The position numbers were made by a program, and so were the translations under genes. A stretch of 64,000 nucleotides of DNA from Cannabis sativa (lineage: Eukaryota > Streptophyta > Magnoliopsida > Rosales > Cannabaceae). Under the pieces are notes generated by a model. That model did not search any database, was not told where the DNA came from, and saw nothing but the letters and a program-made list of their open reading frames with translations. The stretch spans positions 71,909,595 to 71,973,594 of the forward strand of contig NC_083601.1 of the NCBI RefSeq assembly GCF_029168945.1, read 5' to 3'. The stretch's first letter is position 1, and each line of letters opens with the position of its first letter. Below, in pieces: positions 1 through 13,475 of the stretch.

Positions 1-1531
1 GTAATTGAGATAAAGCAGTGTAGAATTTTCTTCAGTAAAAAAAACTTTCGGTAATTTTGAATTTACAAAGTTATATCTTCTGCGATGAAGCTTGAATAAT
101 TATAGATGGGTTTTAACACTCTTCTATAATGATTCCTCCACCCCCAGAGTAACCACCATCTCACAATGAGTCGGTGTGCATATCAGGACCACTAATGCAT
201 AGTTCCTTAATGACATATACGTCACTTTTGTAAATCTTTCTTGATTGTCCCCTAATGTTCCCCATTTGATTACATCTCAGATGGCTCCCACTCAATAGCA
301 GATGTCTGGTTAGAAACTTTTAACCTTTTACTATTGTTTCTGGGAACATCTCATTGTGACTATTATCTTAAGCCCGAAACTGTAAGTTTCTTAAGATTAG
401 TTCAACAACATAGCAGTCTAGTATTTGAAGTGAAAAATACTTGCTAGAGATTTAAGCAATCAAATCAAGATACCATAAAATGTATGAGAAATAGACATCT
501 TGAATCAGTCTTTCGAATAGACTATGCAAGAATTCTTCTATCTTACTCTCATAATTCTGATAAGTAATTTCTATCCATGTGAATGGTTAGACTTTGTTTT
601 TATCAGAGGTGTTCTTAAGTTCCTATCACAATTATCAACCAAAAGAAGATGGGTAAAGAATTTTAATATTCTCCCACTCAACCAAGGTAATGTGAAACAT
701 TATCAAAGAACTTTAATGGTATCAATAACTATTACAACAGTAAATCTAAACTGGAACATATAATCAAGATCAAGAATTTATTCTGATAATAGCTAATTTA
801 TTATATTGTTTCCATGTTTAAAATTATGTGTCACAAAGGGTACTGTAGAATAAAATCCACCCCTAAGTTTATAGAGATTATGGTCCACCCCTAAGTGTGA
901 TAGAGAGTCTGTGGAGTTGAATATAATCCAGAGTTCATTAGATATAAAAAATCGTTTGAACTGCATATTATTCTTAACTTTTCTCCACCCCTATCAGATC
1001 AAAAGATCTTTTTATTAAACAAATTCTCAAATAATTGTTTTGAAACCAACAATTATTCATAAACATAGAAATAACTTCTAGTGTTTATGTAGTAATAACT
1101 CTGTAAAGAGTTTAAATACTTTTTGAATTTGCATTAATAATAAAAACACACACATTCAAACATAATAAATATAATAATCGGTAATAGATAAAATAAAGAA
1201 CTAAAGCTCAACTCATAAATTGCAATATAATTGAAAAAGATATTTTATTATAAACCAAAAAAAATTGTTTGCAATATTTATGAGAACCAAACAGGGAATT
1301 AAGATCCCAAACTTGAAATCCAAATTGTTTGAAAAACTAAACAATTAATTCAAAAGAAAGAGCTTCTTCTTTATTATAGACAATCTCCATCCACCATCCA
1401 GCTTTCTAATCCAACTCGTTAAGACAGCACCCGAGTTTAAGAAGCTTTAGCTATAAGAAGAATAATAAACAAGGTTAGTAGTCCAGAATTATTAATCCAA
1501 AAGGATAATAATTCACTAAAAACACATCAGT
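1..1531 (-). pseudogene. Fossil copia pol region, unit 1
   Basis: No long reading frame is present, but short phrases match the intact pol at 15.8-18.6 kb in collinear order. The 'ctccacccctatcag' block near 988 matches integrase DNA near 17513. The 'gtccacccctaag' phrases near 880 match near 17115. The 'agcagatgtctgg' phrase near 297 matches the reverse transcriptase end near 15836. The region is therefore a pol gene shrunk by many internal deletions, sitting between gag and the 3' LTR, which lies beyond the left edge. It cannot encode integrase or reverse transcriptase. The 79-codon open frame at 524-763 lies inside this fossil on the other strand and is not a gene. Confidence 0.7.
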
Positions 1532-2398
1532 TTATAAAGAAAATACCTTGTTTCTTTGCGAGATACTTAGGACATTGGGATTTCCAATGGCCTTTCTCAT
1601 TGCAGTAGAAACATTTTCCTTTTTGTGTATTGCCAGAAGCTCCAGCATTTTTGTTCCTAGCTGCATTCGCAGCTTGAGCTCGCTTCTTGGCATTTTTCCA
1701 CTTCTTCTGATGATGGGATTTGGAAGTAGAAGCAACAAGTGCCTCAGGATTACTTGTCTTATTACCATTTCCGTACCCCGAGGTTTATTCCCTCTTTTCT
1801 TGGGACCTCCAATCAAATTTTCATATGTCTGAAGGTCATTGACTAAAGTATGAAAGTCTTGTTCCTTCTTATTCATGACATAATTTGATGTGTAGGGCAG
1901 AAAATCTGGAGTCAGGCTATTCAAGATGAGACTCACTTGAGTAGTCTGATCCATTTCAGCACCATGATTCTGGGCTTCTTGGAAATAACTAGCCATCTGG
2001 AGAAGGTGATCACGCACATTCTGATGGGGTTCCATCCGTGCGTTGATGAATTTCTTAGTCGCGTCGAAACGAGACTGAATAGATGCCATACCGAATAGCT
2101 CAGTTAACTGCGTCATGATTTCTGCAGCCGTGACAGTGTTTGCAAACCTTGTTTTCAAGGTGTCAACCATGCTGGAAAGCATGAAGTAACGAGCTTTATT
2201 GTTAGCATTATGCCAACGCTCGAACTTCTCTTTTACAGCTTTGGTTGCATTGTCACTTGGCTGCTCAGGGGACGGCTCAGTTAACACAAACGAGGCACTT
2301 TCACCTATGAGAGCAATATGAATGTTCTCTCTCCACTTTGGGAAGTTAGACCCATTTAGCTTATTTTCAGTTAAGAGTGACAACATGGGATTTGACAT
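1532..2398 (-). pseudogene. gag: Copia gag (nucleocapsid-capsid), unit 1, C-terminus frameshifted
   Basis: The frame starts at 2398 with MSNPMLSLLTENKLNGSNF, a typical start for a UBN2-type copia Gag ('LNGSNFPKW', then 'NIHIAL' and 'NNKARYFML'). Residues 1 to about 205 look normal. A one-base difference from unit 2 near 1775 then shifts the frame, so the CCHC zinc knuckle seen in unit 2 is lost and the last 80 or so residues are out of frame. Gag would form the cytoplasmic virus-like particle and bind element RNA. The damage lies at a short scrambled spot next to CTG/CCG bases, which may be a consensus error rather than a real mutation. Confidence 0.85.
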
Positions 2399-2563
2399 TT
2401 CAATTCAGGATACTACAAGATAATACATAGATATCAGTTATGGTTTATCACAAAATCTCATTTAGAAATTATCAGCATACAGCAAGTAGGAATGACTAGA
2501 GAAAATACAAAAAAAAATTCAAACCTAAATAATTTCCAAGGTTTTCAACAAACTGATATCAGT

Positions 2564-2699
2564 GTCCCGTTTAGGCGAGAGTCAAAGCTATCATTCATTG
2601 AATAGAGTTGTCAGCTCATCTAGAATAGCAAACATTCTAGCAACCTTTTATTCGATCGAAAGGAGAATCCGACGTTGTCCCGTTTAGGCGAGAGTCAAG
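2564..2699 (-). repeat. Duplicated leader motif, unit 1
   Basis: The motif gtcccgtttaggcgagagtc occurs at 2564 and again at 2677, about 113 bp apart. Each copy is followed by 'aa(a/g)g'. The same pair occurs in every sibling leader in this window, although surrounding DNA has diverged. Its position just upstream of gag on the minus strand suggests a role in the RNA, but none is shown. Confidence 0.7.
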
Positions 2700-5456
2700 G
2701 TCATTCTTATTTCATGAGCTTCTACCATTGTTTCATATGTTTGTAAGTCTTATACAGTACCCACCATTAGGGTGGTTAATACTAATATAAAACACTTACA
2801 AACATACTTATCTTTCGAGATTAAACGGCACTAACTTGCTAATGAACGTTCCTCCATTTGGGAGGATTACTCACTAAAACAATAGCTATGTAAAACCAAC
2901 AATGGAGATCGAATATCTCAAAATAATAAAGCTCATTATTTAAATTGTATTTTCTTCTATTATTTATTTATTTTAAATCTATATATATTTATTAAATTTT
3001 AAATTTAGAATAGAATCTAAATAAAATTTAATTCAATATTTGTAAAATTAAACTTAGATGGTTAAGAAAATAAAATGAATTATTTCCATCTTAGTGTTAA
3101 CTTTCCAACAAATATTAAGAAAATTACTTAATTTAAGTTGTATTAATTTAAATTAATTTGCAACTCAAATTAAAATTTTCTACAAATATATATATTGTAT
3201 TTCCAAAAATATACAATTTTCGAAATACATTTAAAATAAATCAAACTTTACTTAGAAAAAATACCTCAAGCAAAATATTATCTATTTAGATTTTCTTGAC
3301 TAATTAATCCAATTTCTAATAATATATTTCAGTTCCTTTATTTTAAATTAATCATTAAATGAAAAGATCATTGATTTAAGTTGATTCAAAATTAATTAAA
3401 ATAATTAATTTACAACTTCAATCTATCTTTCAACATAAATTCAAAATCATCTTGCATAATTAAATGCTATTTTGAAAAATGATTAATAAAATAAATAAAA
3501 TATATTATGAAAATTATTCAAATTTAAGTTGTTATGGAAATACCCAACTTAAAATAATTTTCTTATTTAATTAAATATCATGAAAATATCAATATCCAAG
3601 TGTCATTATGAAAATCAACTTAGACATTTAATTTTCAATTTAATTAAATGTATTAAATTCAGGAAATAAATAATTAAGTATAGAGAAGGCTTAATCATTA
3701 ATTTCAAATTTAATACAAGGAAAAATATCCTTAATTGAATTGTACCAAAATTAATTATTAACCAATTAATTTCACAATCAATGATATTTTCCTAGATTAG
3801 AAATAATAATTAGTATGGAAACAACTATCTAGAAAATATCTCAATTCTACTAAGTATCTTTTCAAGATCTGGAAAATATCTGATTTAAGTTATTATAGAA
3901 AGAATCTATAATTTACTAACTTAAAATTTTCCAAACATCATTTAATTAAATATCAAAATTAGGTGGTAACTACCTAATTTAAAGATATTCCCTTTTTAAG
4001 TTTAAAACCAACTTAAAATAATATCTTCTAAGAATCTTCAATAACTAATTCCTAGAATTCCTCAGCTTAATATTATTATCAAAATATATTCAAATTTAAG
4101 TTATTATGAAAAAATTAGTAATTACTAATTCATAACTTAAATAAGAATATTTAATGAAATAATAAAAGTAAGTTTCAGAAAGAATCTAGTTAGTTAAAAT
4201 TCTTTATTTAATTAAATACAAGAAAAATACAAATAGTTTATCTAGAAATGAAATTCATTAAACTATGTTTTTCTTAAATTAATTTTGAAGAAATTAATTA
4301 TGTTGCTATTCAATTTTATTAGGTCAAACTAATATAATTAACCTAACACAGTTATCCAAATCAGGCAAATGAGCCTTCACAATTGGGGTTGTTCATGTGA
4401 GGGGGGCTGGGTCCAGTATGTCGCACCCACTTCTAAGGCTCCCAACTCTCACACAAGGCCCAAAAGAGAGGAATTTAACCTTAAAATGAACAACTGTTAT
4501 TAATTGAATAGGCCCATTAACTAAATGAGCCTAAATAAAATCTATCGAAGTTATGACATTTTATTTAGCAACAACAACCTATATGTATCTATAATAGAAA
4601 TTAAACATATAGGCTCACACAGGCACACAGTATTTGGATGGATCCTATCATGTTACTAGGTCATACACGAGATGAAAGAAGTTTGTAAAAATTACATTAC
4701 AAATTATCTACTTGATCTATCATCAATTGAACCATGGGTTAAAATCAGATCATTTGATCTATCAACAAGTTAACCCTGGCAATTTAGATCAAGTAATAAT
4801 AGGTTTTAAAAAAAACTTACAAACAATCTAAAACACATACTCCTGCAACAAGGTTAGATCTGGATAGATGGATGTAGGATTTATTTAATTTTAAATCTAT
4901 ATTTCGAAAAATAATATTAAAATTAAACCTACCATTTTGAAAAATTAGGTTTTGGGTAACCTAAATGTCATTTCAAAATAAATTGGTAACTTTCCTTTTA
5001 AATTTCATGTTATTTAATAAATTAAATGATAAAATAGAAAATGGTAAATACATACCCTTTTCTTATTTTACAATTTAATTTAATTAAAAAAATAACAAAA
5101 TTTAAAAGTTAACAAAAATACCTTATTTCCTCTTTTAAAATTATCATGATTATTATGATCTTATTTTAATTAAGGTCAAGTTACCAAAAAAAATATCTGA
5201 CCTTAAAAAAAATAAAATAATCAAATTTTAAAGGAAATAAGAAAAAGGTAAGCAAAACTTGATTTTTCCTTATTTTCAAAATCAAATTGCACTAATATCT
5301 AAAATTAATTTTAAAAATTAAAATTAATTTATTTCTGATAATTAGATTTGAAATTTGAAAAACAAAAATCAACATACAAAACTACACAAAAAATCGAATT
5401 TAATCCCATGAAATAGCATGAAAAATCGAAGAAAACGAAGAAAATAGCACACTGTA

Positions 5457-5483
5457 CGGATGGTATGCGTTGCATACCATCCG
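5457..5483 (-). other. Leader hairpin, unit 1 (12-bp perfect stem)
   Basis: The arm cggatggtatgc is followed by a 3-base loop (gtt) and its exact reverse complement gcataccatccg. It sits in a small GC-rich island about 340 bp from the primer site. The corresponding hairpin in the pol-bearing relative at 21083-21109 has two paired substitutions that keep the stem. This is what a selected RNA structure would show. Confidence 0.75.
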
Positions 5484-5824
5484 CGCGCGCAGGGGAGGAG
5501 ATCGGTAGGGTTCCTCGGCGCGGGGAGGCTGCCGGCAGCCCTTCCGCGCAGCGTGGGTAGGGTGATCACCACCCAGATTTTTTTCCGATTTTCAAAAATT
5601 CATAACTAATTCAAATTAAATCGAAATCGAGTTCTGTAAAAAAGTAAATTGCTTAGAATTTTTCAAACTATCCAATAAAAATAATTCCAGATACAGACAA
5701 TCAATTATTTTTCCCAGAATTTACAAACATCAATCAAACATCAATATGACACAACATGAAACCATCCAAATCACAAGCAAATCGTTTTAAGTCCAAATTT
5801 CTTGCAAGCAAATTAATTACCATT

Positions 5825-5836
5825 GCTCTGGTGCCA
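5825..5836 (-). other. Primer binding site, unit 1
   Basis: On the minus strand this reads TGGCACCAGAGC, close to the TGGTATCAGAGC site that pairs with the 3' end of initiator tRNA-Met in many plant copia elements. It lies 2 bp from the LTR terminus and so fixes the element's orientation as minus. Confidence 0.85.
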
Positions 5837-5838
5837 GT

Positions 5839-7781
5839 TGTTGGTATTATATTTATCCAGGATCTTAGATCTATTTGCAAGTATGTTGATTTAACAACCT
5901 AATATTGAACTTCTAAAACGATGAATTAAACACATAAAAGTTAAGAATAACTTACAGTGATTGCAGCGGAATTAATGTCTCCTTCCACTCAGATCTCTAA
6001 CCCTTGATTCCTGTCTGTAGCAGAGTATAATCAAGATCTGAGCCCGAAAGTTCTTCAGTTGGATGTGATCCTTCACAGTCTTCCAAACTATGATGAGATA
6101 CTGAATGATGTGAGTGGGCACTTCTCTCTCACTAGGGATTTCGAAATCTCTCTCTTGTTTTTCTCTCTTGATTTCGTGTGACACACTTTGCAGAGCAAAG
6201 TTTTCTCAAGCCAACTCATGTATACAAAGAGAGGAGAGGGGCTGCTATAAATAGGAAAAGGGAAGATCACAACTTTCCAAATAAACAGTTTCCTCTTTTA
6301 CTGTGTAATTGAATAACTGCCTTATTTAGTGTGATTCACCACTTTCCTATTTAGGCTAGGCTTTGATTAGCAATTAAATGACAAATTAAATTGAAAAATA
6401 ATAATTGGGAAAATACAATGATGTGGCCGGCCATGGTGTGAATGGGCCTCACATTGATTTTGCAGTTTCCTCAATTTTATTTCTATTTCTCCAAAAATGC
6501 CATTTTTCCAATTCTAATCATTTAAATGCCAAAACCAATTATTTAATAACTAAAATAGATTATTAAATAATATTTCCATTTAAAATTAATTATTAATTCA
6601 GACATACAAAGTTTAATAATTAAACCTAGAAACCCTCTTATTTACAATTTCATCCCTAAACTGTGAGAATTCACAAATTAGACATAGTCAAACTTTTAGA
6701 ATTATAATTGATTAATCATAAATCAGTTATAGAGTCCTACAAACAGTATAGTCTCAACTAGAATGGGGACCATGGATCTATATTCTGAGCTTCCAATAAG
6801 TTGAACCGGTTTACCAAGTAAATCCCTAACTTATTAATTCCTCGTTGAATCCACTCTTAGAACTTGGAATTGCACTCTCAGACTTATATAGAGCATATCA
6901 TATGTTTCACGATATCAATATGCTATCTCATTTAACCATTGTTATAATCTTAATGTGATTTAGAGATCCTCTATATAGATGATTTACATCGAGACGGGAC
7001 CAATTTACCGTTTACACCCCTCAATGTATTTTGCCCATTTGAACACTTAGTTACCTGTAAATGATGTTTTAGTGATCTAATATATAGTCACTGAAACAAG
7101 ATCTCATCCATTTACTTCTATTTAACTAAGCTCAAAAGGAATCATCACTTTACTTCTATACACCAGTAGAAGCTATAGATTTCCATATTTATGTTTAGCA
7201 CTCCCTATTCAGTTATGCTATCATGTTCCCAAAATATATGTATTATCCTAATTCAAAGCAGGCTTTAACTAATAAATCAAAGAACAAGAATAGCACTTCT
7301 GAGATTGAGCCTAAGCATATCAGGATTTAGATTCTCTTAATCTAAGATCAACTTCTGACATTGACTTGGAAAGATACAACGGTAAGTTTACAATATCTTT
7401 AACCAAGTTCAATATCGGTCCAGTCCAATGCATACTCCATGCATTCGAAACCAGTATACTTTACCAATGTTCTGGAAAGAACATAACACTTACTCCAAGT
7501 GTAACTATATACTTCATCGCTGATTATCACATCAGTGTAAATCCAAAACACTGATGAACAGGGACCAAATCTTTTGAATCATATAATCACAATCACATTC
7601 CACTGTATTGACGATACTGTAATTGTGAATAACTATATGTTCTGGATTTAACTGATTTTGTGCATATATCAAGTATATGTATTAAACCATAAACATGTAA
7701 CATACATGTAAACATACTTCACTTCTAAATTGATAACTAATCAGATTGTAACGAGTTTTATTTAGGGCATAAAACCCAACC
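5839..7781 (-). repeat. Copia LTR a (1943 bp)
   Basis: It begins TGTTGG and ends with a CCCAACC variant of the CCCAACA terminus seen in its partners. It is bounded by the primer site on the left and the polypurine tract on the right. It serves as 5' LTR of unit 1 and 3' LTR of unit 2. A TATA-like 'ctataaatag' at about 6244-6253 is followed, in the minus direction, by a pyrimidine-rich stretch suited to transcription start. It contains the GGCCGGCC palindrome near 6424, which all sibling LTRs keep. It is nearly identical to LTR b. The short open frames inside (5972-6270, 7366-7554) are not genes. Confidence 0.9.
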
Positions 7782-7796
7782 AACTCCCACTTGCAC
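7782..7796 (-). other. Polypurine tract, unit 2
   Basis: On the minus strand this reads GTGCAAGTGGGAGTT, ending at the LTR boundary. It is the expected purine-rich primer for plus-strand DNA synthesis of copia elements. The same string occurs at 34748-34762. Confidence 0.8.
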
Positions 7797-9541
7797 TAAC
7801 ATAAAACAAGTAGTGCATTACAATCAATCTTTTGTCTTGATCCTCTGATCAAGTGTAGTATCTTTTGAATCCACCCATATATCTGGAATCAGGTTCATGA
7901 GACACATGAAACCTTCCTAACTTATGCTTTACTCATCAAGGGATACTGAAATCCTTACTGCCCATTAAGTACATCTGAACTACCAGAAGACATATCTCTC
8001 AAATTTTAAAATTTGTAATTGAGATAAAGCAGTGTAGAATTTTCTTCAGTAAAAAAACTTTCTGGTAATTTTGAATTTACAAAGTTATATCTTCTCTGAT
8101 GAAGCTTGAATAATTATAGATGGGTTTTAACACTCTTCTATAATGATTCCTCCACCCCCAGAGTAACCACCATCTCACAATGAGTCGGTGTGCATATCAG
8201 GACCACTAATGCATAGTTCCTTAATGACATATACGTCACTTTTGTAAATCTTTCTTGATTGTCCCCTAATGTTCCCCATTTGATTACATCTCAGATGGCT
8301 CCCACTCAATAGCAGATGTCTGGTTAGAAACTTTTAACCTTTTACTATTGTTTCTGGGAACATCTCATTGTGACTTATTATCTTAAGCCGAAACTGTAAG
8401 TTTCTTTAAGATTAGTTCAACAACATAGCAGTCTAGTATTTGAAGTGAAAAATACTTGCTAGAGATTTAAGCAATCAAATCAAGATACCATAAAATGTAT
8501 GAGAAATAGACATCTTGAATCAGTCTTTCGAATAGACTATGCAAGAATTCTTCTATCTTACTCTCATAATTCTGATAAGTAATTTCTATCCATGTGAATG
8601 GTTAGACTTTGTTTTTATCAGAGGTGTTCTTAAGTTCCTATCACAATTATCAACCAAAAGAAGATGGGTAAAGAATTTTAATATTCTCCCACTCAACCAA
8701 GGTAATGTGAAACATTATCAAAGAACTTTAATGGTATCAATAACTATTACAACAGTAAATCTAAACTGGAACATATAATCAAGATCAAGAATTTATTCTG
8801 ATAATAGCTAATTTATTATATTGTTTCCATGTTTAAAATTATGTGTCACAAAGGGTACTGTAGAATAAAATCCACCCCTAAGTTTATAGAGATTATGGTC
8901 CACCCCTAAGTGTGATAGAGAGTCTGTGGAGTTGAATATAATCCAGAGTTCATTAGATATAAAAAATCGTTTGAACTGCATATTATTCTTAACTTTTCTC
9001 CACCCCTATCAGATCAAAAGATCTTTTTATTAAACAAATTCTCAAATAATTGTTTTGAAACCAACAATTATTCATAAACATAGAAATAACTTCTAGTGTT
9101 TATGTAGTAATAACTCTGTAAAGAGTTTAAATACTTTTTGAATTTGCATTAATAATAAAAACACACACATTCAAACATAATAAATATAATAATCGGTAAT
9201 AGATAAAATAAAGAACTAAAGCTCAACTCATAAATTGCAATATAATTGAAAAAGATATTTTATTATAAACCAAAAAAAATTGTTTGCAATATTTATGAGA
9301 ACCAAACAGGGAATTAAGATCCCAAACTTGAAATCCAAATTGTTTGAAAAACTAAACAATTAATTCAAAAGAAAGAGCTTCTTCTTTATTATAGACAATC
9401 TCCATCCACCATCCAGCTTTCTAATCCAACTCGTTAAGAAAGCACCCGAGTATAAGAAGCTTTAGCTATAAGAAGAATAATAAACAAGGTTAGTAGTCCA
9501 GAATTATTAATCCAAAAGGATAATAATTCACTAAAAACACA
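7797..9541 (-). pseudogene. Fossil copia pol region, unit 2
   Basis: From 8013 this is the second copy of the fossil described at 1-1531. It also includes about 215 bp next to the polypurine tract that lie beyond the window edge in unit 1. Phrases such as 'cacttgcactaacataaaac' and 'ctccacccccagagtaacc' recur in the element at 34.7-37 kb. No frame encodes a complete pol domain. The frame at 8539-8778 is the repeat of 524-763 and is not a gene. Confidence 0.7.
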
Positions 9542-10415
9542 TCAGTTTATAAAGAAAATACCTTGTTTCTTTGCGAGATACTTAGGACATTGGGATTTCC
9601 AATGGCCTTTCTCATTGCAGTAGAAACATTTTCCTTTTTGTGTATTGCCAGAATCTCCAGCATTTTTGTTGCTAGCTGCATTCGCAGCTTGAGCTCGCTT
9701 CTTGGCATTTTTCCACTTCTTCTGATGATGGGATTTGGAAGTAGAAGCAACAAGTGCCTCAGGATTACTTGTCTTATTACCATTTCCAGAATTCTGAGGT
9801 TTATTCCCTCTTTTCTTGGGACCTCCAATCAAATTTTCATATGTCTGAAGGTCATTGACTAAAGTATGAAAGTCTTGTTCCTTCTTATTCATGACATAAT
9901 TTGATGTGTAGGGCGAGAAAATGCGGAGTCGAGCTATTCAAGATGAGACTCACTTGAGTAGTCTGATCCATTTCAGCACCATGATTCTGGGCTTCTTGGA
10001 AATAACTAGCCATCTGGAGAAGGTGATCACGCACATTCTGATGGGGTTCCATCCGTGCGTTGATGAATTTCTTAGTCGCGTCGAAACGAGACTGAATAGA
10101 TGCCATACCGAATAGCTCGATTAAGCTGCGTCATGATTTACGCAGCGTGACAGTGTTTGCAAACCTTGTTTTCAAGGTGTCAACCATGCTGGAAAGCATG
10201 AAGTAACGAGCTTTATTGTTAGCATTATGCCAACGCTCGAACTTCTCTTTTACAGCTTTGGTTGCATTGTCACTTGGCTGCTCAGGGGACGGCTCAGTCA
10301 ACACAAACGAGGCACTTTCACCTATGAGAGCAATATGAATGTTCTCTCTCCACTTTGGGAAGTTAGACCCATTTAGCTTATTTTCAGTTAAGAGTGACAA
10401 CATGGGATTTGACAT
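9542..10415 (-). pseudogene. gag: Copia gag, unit 2, two frameshifts but intact zinc knuckle
   Basis: The gene is split over three frames: 10415-10131 (N-terminal UBN2 part), 10106-9885 (middle) and 9892-9542 (C-terminal). The C-terminal part keeps a CCHC knuckle, CFYCNEKGHWKSQC, which binds nucleic acid, and ends a few residues later, where pol would normally follow in frame. The breaks lie near 10110-10150 and 9914-9940, where unit 1 is intact. Unit 1 is broken where this copy is intact. The local differences cluster at CAG/CTG trinucleotides, so one or both sets may be sequencing error. Confidence 0.85.
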
Positions 10416-10580
10416 TTCAATTCAGGATACTACAAGATAATATATAGATATCAGTTATGGTTTATCACAAAATCTCATTTAGAAATTATCAGCATACAGC
10501 AAGTAGGAATGACTAGAGAAAATACAAAAAAAAATTCAAACCTAAATAATTTCCAAGGTTTTCAACAAACTGATATCAGT

Positions 10581-10718
10581 GTCCCGTTTAGGCGAGAGTC
10601 AAAGCTATCATTCATTGAATAGAGTTGTCAGCTCATCTAGAATAGCAAACATTCTAGCAACCTTTTATTCGATCGAAAGGAGAATCCGAAGCGTTGTCCC
10701 GTTTAGGCGAGAGTCAAG
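10581..10718 (-). repeat. Duplicated leader motif, unit 2
   Basis: Two copies of gtcccgtttaggcgagagtc, at 10581 and 10696, match the pair in unit 1. Confidence 0.7.
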
Positions 10719-13475
10719 GTCATTCTTATTTCATGAGCTTCTACCATTGTTTCATATGTTTGTAAGTCTTATACAGTACCCACCATTAGGGTGGTTAATA
10801 CTAATATAAAACACTTACAAACATACTTATCTTTCGAGATTAAACGGCACTAACTTGCTAATGAACGTTCCTCCATTTGGGAGGATTACTCACTAAAACA
10901 ATAGCTATGTAAAACCAACAATGGAGATCGAATATCTCAAAATAATAAAGCTCATTATTTAAATTGTATTTTCTTCTATTATTTATTTATTTTAAATCTA
11001 TATATATTTATTAAATTTTAAATTTAGAATAGAATCTAAATAAAATTTAATTCAATATTTGTAAAATTAAACTTAGATGGTTAAGAAAATAAAATGAATT
11101 ATTTCCATCTTAGTGTTAACTTTCCAACAAATATTAAGAAAATTACTTAATTTAAGTTGTATTAATTTAAATTAATTTGCAACTCAAATTAAAATTTTCT
11201 ACAAATATATATATTGTATTTCCAAAAATATACAATTTTCGAAATACATTTAAAATAAATCAAACTTTACTTAGAAAAAATACCTCAAGCAAAATATTAT
11301 CTATTTAGATTTTCTTGACTAATTAATCCAATTTCTAATAATATATTTCAGTTCCTTTATTTTAAATTAATCATTAAATGAAAAGATCATTGATTTAAGT
11401 TGATTCAAAATTAATTAAAATAATTAATTTACAACTTCAATCTATCTTTCAACATAAATTCAAAATCATCTTGCATAATTAAATGCTATTTTGAAAAATG
11501 ATTAATAAAATAAATAAAATATATTATGAAAATTATTCAAATTTAAGTTGTTATGGAAATACCCAACTTAAAATAATTTTCTTATTTAATTAAATATCAT
11601 GAAAATATCAATATCCAAGTGTCATTATGAAAATCAACTTAGACATTTAATTTTCAATTTAATTAAATGTATTAAATTCAGGAAATAAATAATTAAGTAT
11701 AGAGAAGGCTTAATCATTAATTTCAAATTTAATACAAGGAAAAATATCCTTAATTGAATTGTACCAAAATTAATTATTAACCAATTAATTTCACAATCAA
11801 TGATATTTTCCTAGATTAGAAATAATAATTAGTATGGAAACAACTATCTAGAAAATATCTCAATTCTACTAAGTATCTTTTCAAGATCTGGAAAATATCT
11901 GATTTAAGTTATTATAGAAAGAATCTATAATTTACTAACTTAAAATTTTCCAAACATCATTTAATTAAATATCAAAATTAGGTGGTAACTACCTAATTTA
12001 AAGATATTCCCTTTTTAAGTTTAAAACCAACTTAAAATAATATCTTCTAAGAATCTTCAATAACTAATTCCTAGAATTCCTCAGCTTAATATTATTATCA
12101 AAATATATTCAAATTTAAGTTATTATGAAAAAATTAGTAATTACTAATTCATAACTTAAATAAGAATATTTAATGAAATAATAAAAGTAAGTTTCAGAAA
12201 GAATCTAGTTAGTTAAAATTCTTTATTTAATTAAATACAAGAAAAATACAAATAGTTTATCTAGAAATGAAATTCATTAAACTATGTTTTTCTTAAATTA
12301 ATTTTGAAGAAATTAATTATGTTGCTATTCAATTTTATTAGGTCAAACTAATATAATTAACCTAACACAGTTATCCAAATCAGGCAAATGAGCCTTCACA
12401 ATTGGGGTTGTTCATGTGAGGGGGGCTGGGTCCAGTATGTCGCACCCACTTCTAAGGCTCCCAACTCTCACACAAGGCCCAAAAGAGAGGAATTTAACCT
12501 TAAAATGAACAACTGTTATTAATTGAATAGGCCCATTAACTAAATGAGCCTAAATAAAATCTATCAGGTTATGACATTTTATTTAGCAACAACAACCTAT
12601 ATGTATCTATAATAGAAATTAAACATATAGGCTCACACAGGCACACAGATTTGGATGGATCCTATCATGTTACTAGGTCATACACAGATGAAAGAAGTTT
12701 GTAAAAATTACCTGTTACAAATTATCTACTTGATCTATCATCAATTGAACCATGGGTTAAAATCAGATCATTTGATCTATCAACAAGTTAACCCTGGCAA
12801 TTTAGATCAAGTAATAATAGGTTTTAAAAAAAACTTACAAACAATCTAAAACACATACTCCTGCAACAAGGTTAGATCTGGATAGATGGATGTAGGATTT
12901 ATTTAATTTTAAATCTATATTTCGAAAAATAATATTAAAATTAAACCTACCATTTTGAAAAATTAGGTTTTGGGTAACCTAAATGTCATTTCAAAATAAA
13001 TTGGTAACTTTCCTTTTAAATTTCATGTTATTTAATAAATTAAATGATAAAATAGAAAATGGTAAATACATACCCTTTTCTTATTTTACAATTTAATTTA
13101 ATTAAAAAAATAACAAAATTTAAAAGTTAACAAAAATACCTTATTTCCTCTTTTAAAATTATCATGATTATTATGATCTTATTTTAATTAAGGTCAAGTT
13201 ACCAAAAAAAATATCTGACCTTAAAAAAAATAAAATAATCAAATTTTAAAGGAAATAAGAAAAAGGTAAGCAAAACTTGATTTTTCCTTATTTTCAAAAT
13301 CAAATTGCACTAATATCTAAAATTAATTTTAAAAATTAAAATTAATTTATTTCTGATAATTAGATTTGAAATTTGAAAAACAAAAATCAACATACAAAAC
13401 TACACAAAAAATCGGAATTTAATTCCATGAAATAGCATGAAAAATCGAAGAAAACGAAGAAAATAGCACACTGTA

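Larger units (their letters stand above)
2399..5824 (-). other. Copia 5' leader, unit 1 (very AT-rich, no genes)
   Basis: This 3.4-kb stretch lies between gag and the primer binding site. It is strongly AT-rich and has no credible coding frame. It contains a twice-repeated motif (2564-2586 and 2677-2699), a conserved block at 4321-4480 shared with all sibling elements, and a GC-rich patch with a perfect hairpin (5457-5483). The frame at 5369-5572 crosses that patch and is not a gene. A leader this long is unusual for copia, where gag normally starts soon after the primer site. Confidence 0.75.

Noticed and set aside
524..763. 79-residue open frame, repeated exactly at 8539-8778
   Set aside because: Exact repetition comes from the tandem array. 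It lies antisense to fossil pol and has no domain or coding bias I can see.
5369..5572. Open frame over the GC-rich leader patch
   Set aside because: It is caused by low stop-codon density in GC-rich DNA. The unit 2 counterpart is not open.
5825..5836. Possible tRNA gene remnant beside the LTR
   Set aside because: The string is the retrotransposon primer site complementary to a tRNA end, not a tRNA gene.
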